A stretch of 64,000 bases of DNA from RH-AL1 sp965198485 (GTDB taxonomy: Bacteria > Pseudomonadota > Alphaproteobacteria > Rhizobiales > Beijerinckiaceae). Shown in pieces: positions 61,608 to 64,000 of this stretch. Numbering within the stretch: the stretch's first letter is position 1; every line of letters starts with the position of its first letter. The position numbers and the translations under genes were made by a program. The notes under the pieces are model-generated. The model was given only the letters and a program-made list of their open reading frames with translations, had not been told where the DNA came from and made no database searches. Where the stretch lies: the NCBI GenBank assembly GCA_965198485.1, contig CBDAPQ010000005.1:2356001-2420000 (forward strand). The letters run 5' to 3'.

Positions 61608-62852
61608 TCAGGAGGTCTTCTTGCGCGCGAGCTTGGTCATGAAAGGCTTAAGTATGTTTCTAGAGCTACGCTTTAATTCGCTTTTGCCCGTGACCGCCCT
61701 GGCGACCTCCGCCATGATCTGCGCGACCTTGTGCGAGGCCTCCACCTCGGCGATCATCTGACCGTTGTTGGCGGCGGTGCCGAACAGCTTTGGGTCGAAG
61801 GGAATCACGGCATCCGGCTTGAGATCGACTGCCTTGCAGAAGTCGGCAATGCCGATCTCCGGCCGCTTCGGCATGCCGATCCCGTTCATCACCAGACGCG
61901 GCGGGGCATCGTGCGGCCGCGCCGCGCGCACTGTGTCGACGAGAGCCTTGGCGTTGCGCAGGCTCGCGAGATCGGGCGAGGCGACGAACACGATCTCGTC
62001 GGCACCGACAAGCGCGCGGCGGGCCCAGCCGGTCCAGACGTGCGGGACATCGAGTACGATGCAGGGTGTCGTTGCGCGTAGGATGTCGATGAGCAGGTCG
62101 AAGGAGTTTTCGGAAAAATCGTAGATGCGGTCGAGCGTCGCTGGCGCCGCAAGAATGGAGAGCCGATCGGTGCAGCGCGACAGCAGACGATCGAGCAGGT
62201 TGGAGTCGAGACGATCGGGGGCGAACACCGCCTCCGCAATCCCCTGCGGCGGATCCTGGTTGAAGTCGAGGCCGGCGGTCCCGAACCCCAGATCCATGTC
62301 GACGATCACCGTCTGCATGTGGAGGTCGCGGGCTACGGAGAAGGCCAGGTTGTGGGCGACGGCCGAGGCGCCGACGCCGCCTTTGACACCCGTCACCGCG
62401 ATGATCTTGCCGAGCGGCTCGGAATCGACGTGCGTGTAGAGCTGCGACACCGCGCGCACGAAGTCGAGCACGGAGAAGGGCGCCACGAGGTAGTCGCTGA
62501 CGCCGCGGGCCATCAGGTCACGGTAGAGCACGATGTCGTTGACGCGTCCGATCACCATGACCTTGGTGCCAGCGTCGCAGAACTCCGACAATGCATCGAG
62601 AATGTCGACCAGCGCGGCGCGGTCGGCGCGCGTCTCGATCACGATCATGTTGGGGGTCGGCGCGCTGCGGAACGCCTCCAATGCCGCCGCGGCGCCGCCC
62701 ATGAGCAGCTTGGCGTGAGCCTTCTCCATCCGCCGATCGGCGAGCGCCGCCTGGGCGACCTGTGCCATCTCGGGCGTTTCGCAGAAAACCTGGATCGAAA
62801 TTCTCGGGATGGACGCGATGAGCTCGGCTTCGGTGTCGGCGGCGCTTATCAT
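61608..62852 (-). CDS. cpaE: Tad pilus localisation protein CpaE/TadZ
   Basis: Encodes 414 residues from the ATG at 62852, which overlaps the cpaD stop (ATGA). An N-terminal receiver-like domain lacks a clear phospho-acceptor pocket. The MinD/ParA-like ATPase domain has the deviant Walker A VKGGVGASAVAHN and the Walker A' Asp in TVIVDMDLGFG. It targets the pilus machinery to the cell pole in Caulobacter. Confidence 0.93.
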   Translation of the reverse strand: MISAADTEAELIASIPRISIQVFCETPEMAQVAQAALADRRMEKAHAKLLMGGAAAALEAFRSAPTPNMIVIETRADRAALVDILDALSEFCDAGTKVMVIGRVNDIVLYRDLMARGVSDYLVAPFSVLDFVRAVSQLYTHVDSEPLGKIIAVTGVKGGVGASAVAHNLAFSVARDLHMQTVIVDMDLGFGTAGLDFNQDPPQGIAEAVFAPDRLDSNLLDRLLSRCTDRLSILAAPATLDRIYDFSENSFDLLIDILRATTPCIVLDVPHVWTGWARRALVGADEIVFVASPDLASLRNAKALVDTVRAARPHDAPPRLVMNGIGMPKRPEIGIADFCKAVDLKPDAVIPFDPKLFGTAANNGQMIAEVEASHKVAQIMAEVARAVTGKSELKRSSRNILKPFMTKLARKKTS

Positions 62853-63562
62853 CAGTTGCCTCCCGCTCCGCTGATATTGGTGCTCTTGACCGTCCAGTTC
62901 GTGTTCGGATCGTTGCCCTTGCGGATGGCTTCGATGCCGCGGGCGCGGATCAACGTGTCGGCCGGCTCTTCGCCGCGCGGCGTCACGAGGTCGCGCGGGT
63001 CGGACGTTTGGGCGGCGATCATGGTCTGCGTGGCGCAGCCGAGGTTCCAGTAGGGCTTGTTCTCCCAGCCATCGAGGCTCGACGCGGAGCTGAGATCGCG
63101 CGGCCACTGCCCGCACTGGTCGGTCACGGTCGCACGAAGTCCTTCGTAGCTGAGCCGGATGGGGGAGGCGAGGCGGGGGTCGGCGACCGGATACGAGGCG
63201 ACCTCGACCTCGCCACCCGCTCCACCGAGCGCCAGCAGGTGACGGATGTCGACCACGGCCGCGTGCTCGGTGCGGCCGCGGGGAACGAGCACCGTGAACC
63301 GGCCGCGCCCGAGTTCGCGGTACTGCTCAGCGAACGCGTAGACCTGCTTGGCGGTGTGCCTGTCGAGCCTGCCCGAGGACGACGTCGGGAACACGTCGAT
63401 CGCGGTCCGCGTCTCGGCGAGCACGATAGGGTGGCGCGCGGTGTAGTCGTCGAGCGGGACCGAGGATGCGACGATGCGATCGGTCTGACCGCAGCCGGCG
63501 AGCGCCGCGGCCATGACGAGGGCGGCGGCGAGCGGCGGCGCGGTGCGCGGGAGGCGGATCAT
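62852..63562 (-). CDS. cpaD: Tad pilus lipoprotein CpaD
   Basis: Encodes 236 residues from the ATG at 63562; an in-frame TTG at 63571 is less likely. A lipobox LAGC ends the signal (ALVMAAALAGCGQ). The DDYTARHPIVLAETRTAIDV segment and C-terminal NLGCATQTMIAAQTSDPRDL are typical of CpaD. It is an outer-membrane-associated partner of the CpaC secretin. Confidence 0.92.
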   Translation of the reverse strand: MIRLPRTAPPLAAALVMAAALAGCGQTDRIVASSVPLDDYTARHPIVLAETRTAIDVFPTSSSGRLDRHTAKQVYAFAEQYRELGRGRFTVLVPRGRTEHAAVVDIRHLLALGGAGGEVEVASYPVADPRLASPIRLSYEGLRATVTDQCGQWPRDLSSASSLDGWENKPYWNLGCATQTMIAAQTSDPRDLVTPRGEEPADTLIRARGIEAIRKGNDPNTNWTVKSTNISGAGGN

Positions 63563-63567
63563 GGGCG

Positions 63568-64000
63568 TCAATCCTGGATGAAGCCGACGCGGCCGTGGTA
63601 GTCGTGCCGCGCTTCCGGGTTGCTCGGCGTCGCGTAGAGCTTGTTCATGCGGCCGAGCAGCCAGGCTTGCGGGTCGCTGGCGTCGGTGAAGCCGTCGTCG
63701 GGCTTGGCCAGCGCGCTGGCCGCCACCGGCTTCACGATGATCGGGGTCACGATGATCATGAGTTCGGTCTCGTTCTTCTGGTAGTCGCGCGAGCGGAAGA
63801 GCGTACCCAGGATCGGGATGTTAAGCAGGCCAGGCAGGCCGTTGATGATCTGCTGGGACGTCTGCTGGATCAAACCGGCGGTCGCGATCGATCCGCCCGA
63901 GGGAAGCTCGACCGTGGTCTCGTTGTTGCGCGAAAGCAGGCCGGGGGTCGGAGCGCCGTTGATGACGACGCTTCGCGAGAAATCGAGGTCGGAGACTTCA
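63568..64000 (-). CDS. cpaC: Tad pilus secretin CpaC/RcpA (partial, runs off the window)
   Basis: The last 143 codons are inside the window and end at the stop 63568-63570. The secretin core is recognisable: ELPSGGSIATAGLIQQTSQQ, GLPGLLNIPILGTLFRSRDY and ETELMIIVTPIIVKPV. It forms the outer-membrane ring through which the pilus passes. The C-terminal 50 residues (ALAKPDDGFTDASDPQAWLL) are the usual CpaC tail. The gene reads in from beyond 64000. Confidence 0.93.
   Translation of the reverse strand, partial: EVSDLDFSRSVVINGAPTPGLLSRNNETTVELPSGGSIATAGLIQQTSQQIINGLPGLLNIPILGTLFRSRDYQKNETELMIIVTPIIVKPVAASALAKPDDGFTDASDPQAWLLGRMNKLYATPSNPEARHDYHGRVGFIQD

Overview
The window is high-GC DNA from an alphaproteobacterium, most likely a member of the Hyphomicrobiales (Rhizobiales). 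The evidence is the S10-spc-alpha ribosomal gene order ending in rpoA-rplQ, a zinc-free S14, a short-LID adenylate kinase, HWE-type kinase relatives, a Cpa/Tad pilus locus in alphaproteobacterial order, and a short intergenic palindrome of a type common in that order. Family-level placement is not possible from the sequence alone.

Layout. 1-14719: the tail of tuf, then the S10, spc and alpha ribosomal operons on the plus strand (rpsJ to rplQ, with secY, adk and rpoA), with hairpins at the S17/L14, L15/SecY and Adk/S13 junctions, followed by tRNA-Arg(CCG). 14957-21378: accessory and signalling genes: two LuxR-type response regulators around a histidine-phosphotransfer-like protein, a histone-deacetylase-family hydrolase, and a TetR repressor divergent from an aldo/keto reductase. 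21497-26845 (minus): a likely operon of prfB (with a programmed +1 frameshift), a rhomboid protease, a spermidine/putrescine-type ABC transporter without a binding protein, and a Uma2 nuclease. 27268-30810: an APC permease, a LOV photosensor with a decayed HWE transmitter, and a frameshifted DUF3750 gene. 31077-43911: an exopolysaccharide locus (galU, polymerase, initiating sugar-phosphate transferase, GT4, Wza-like lipoprotein, Wzz/BY-kinase-like protein, CelD-like acyltransferase, polysaccharide deacetylase). 43992-57091: mixed metabolic genes, a very large glycosyltransferase translationally coupled to a lone trpB, and several broken genes. 57200-64000: the tad/cpa pilus locus, running off the window end inside cpaC.

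How genes work together. The first 15 kb is the translation, transcription and secretion core. The 31-44 kb block makes and exports a surface polysaccharide, but no Wzx flippase and few glycosyltransferases are here, so the pathway must be completed elsewhere. The 57-64 kb block assembles a Flp/Tad pilus, also a surface structure. Two light- or stress-type signalling modules (14.9-18 kb and 29-30 kb) show degenerate or rearranged phosphorelay parts.

A recurring oddity is the number of broken reading frames outside the ribosomal core: DUF3750 (30081-30810), a TPR/DUF1796-like gene with two frameshifts (46563-48303), an amino-acid binding protein (54322-55375), an aldo/keto reductase whose 5' end seems disrupted by a 16-bp tandem duplication, a major facilitator remnant (46314-46560) and an M17 aminopeptidase remnant (56735-57091). 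Single-base indels in short homopolymers may be assembly errors; the remnants look like real decay. I found no convincing evidence for a wholly new defence or biosynthetic system; the best novelty candidates are the HPt/response-regulator triad, the LOV pseudokinase, and the helically phased repeat array upstream of the APC permease.
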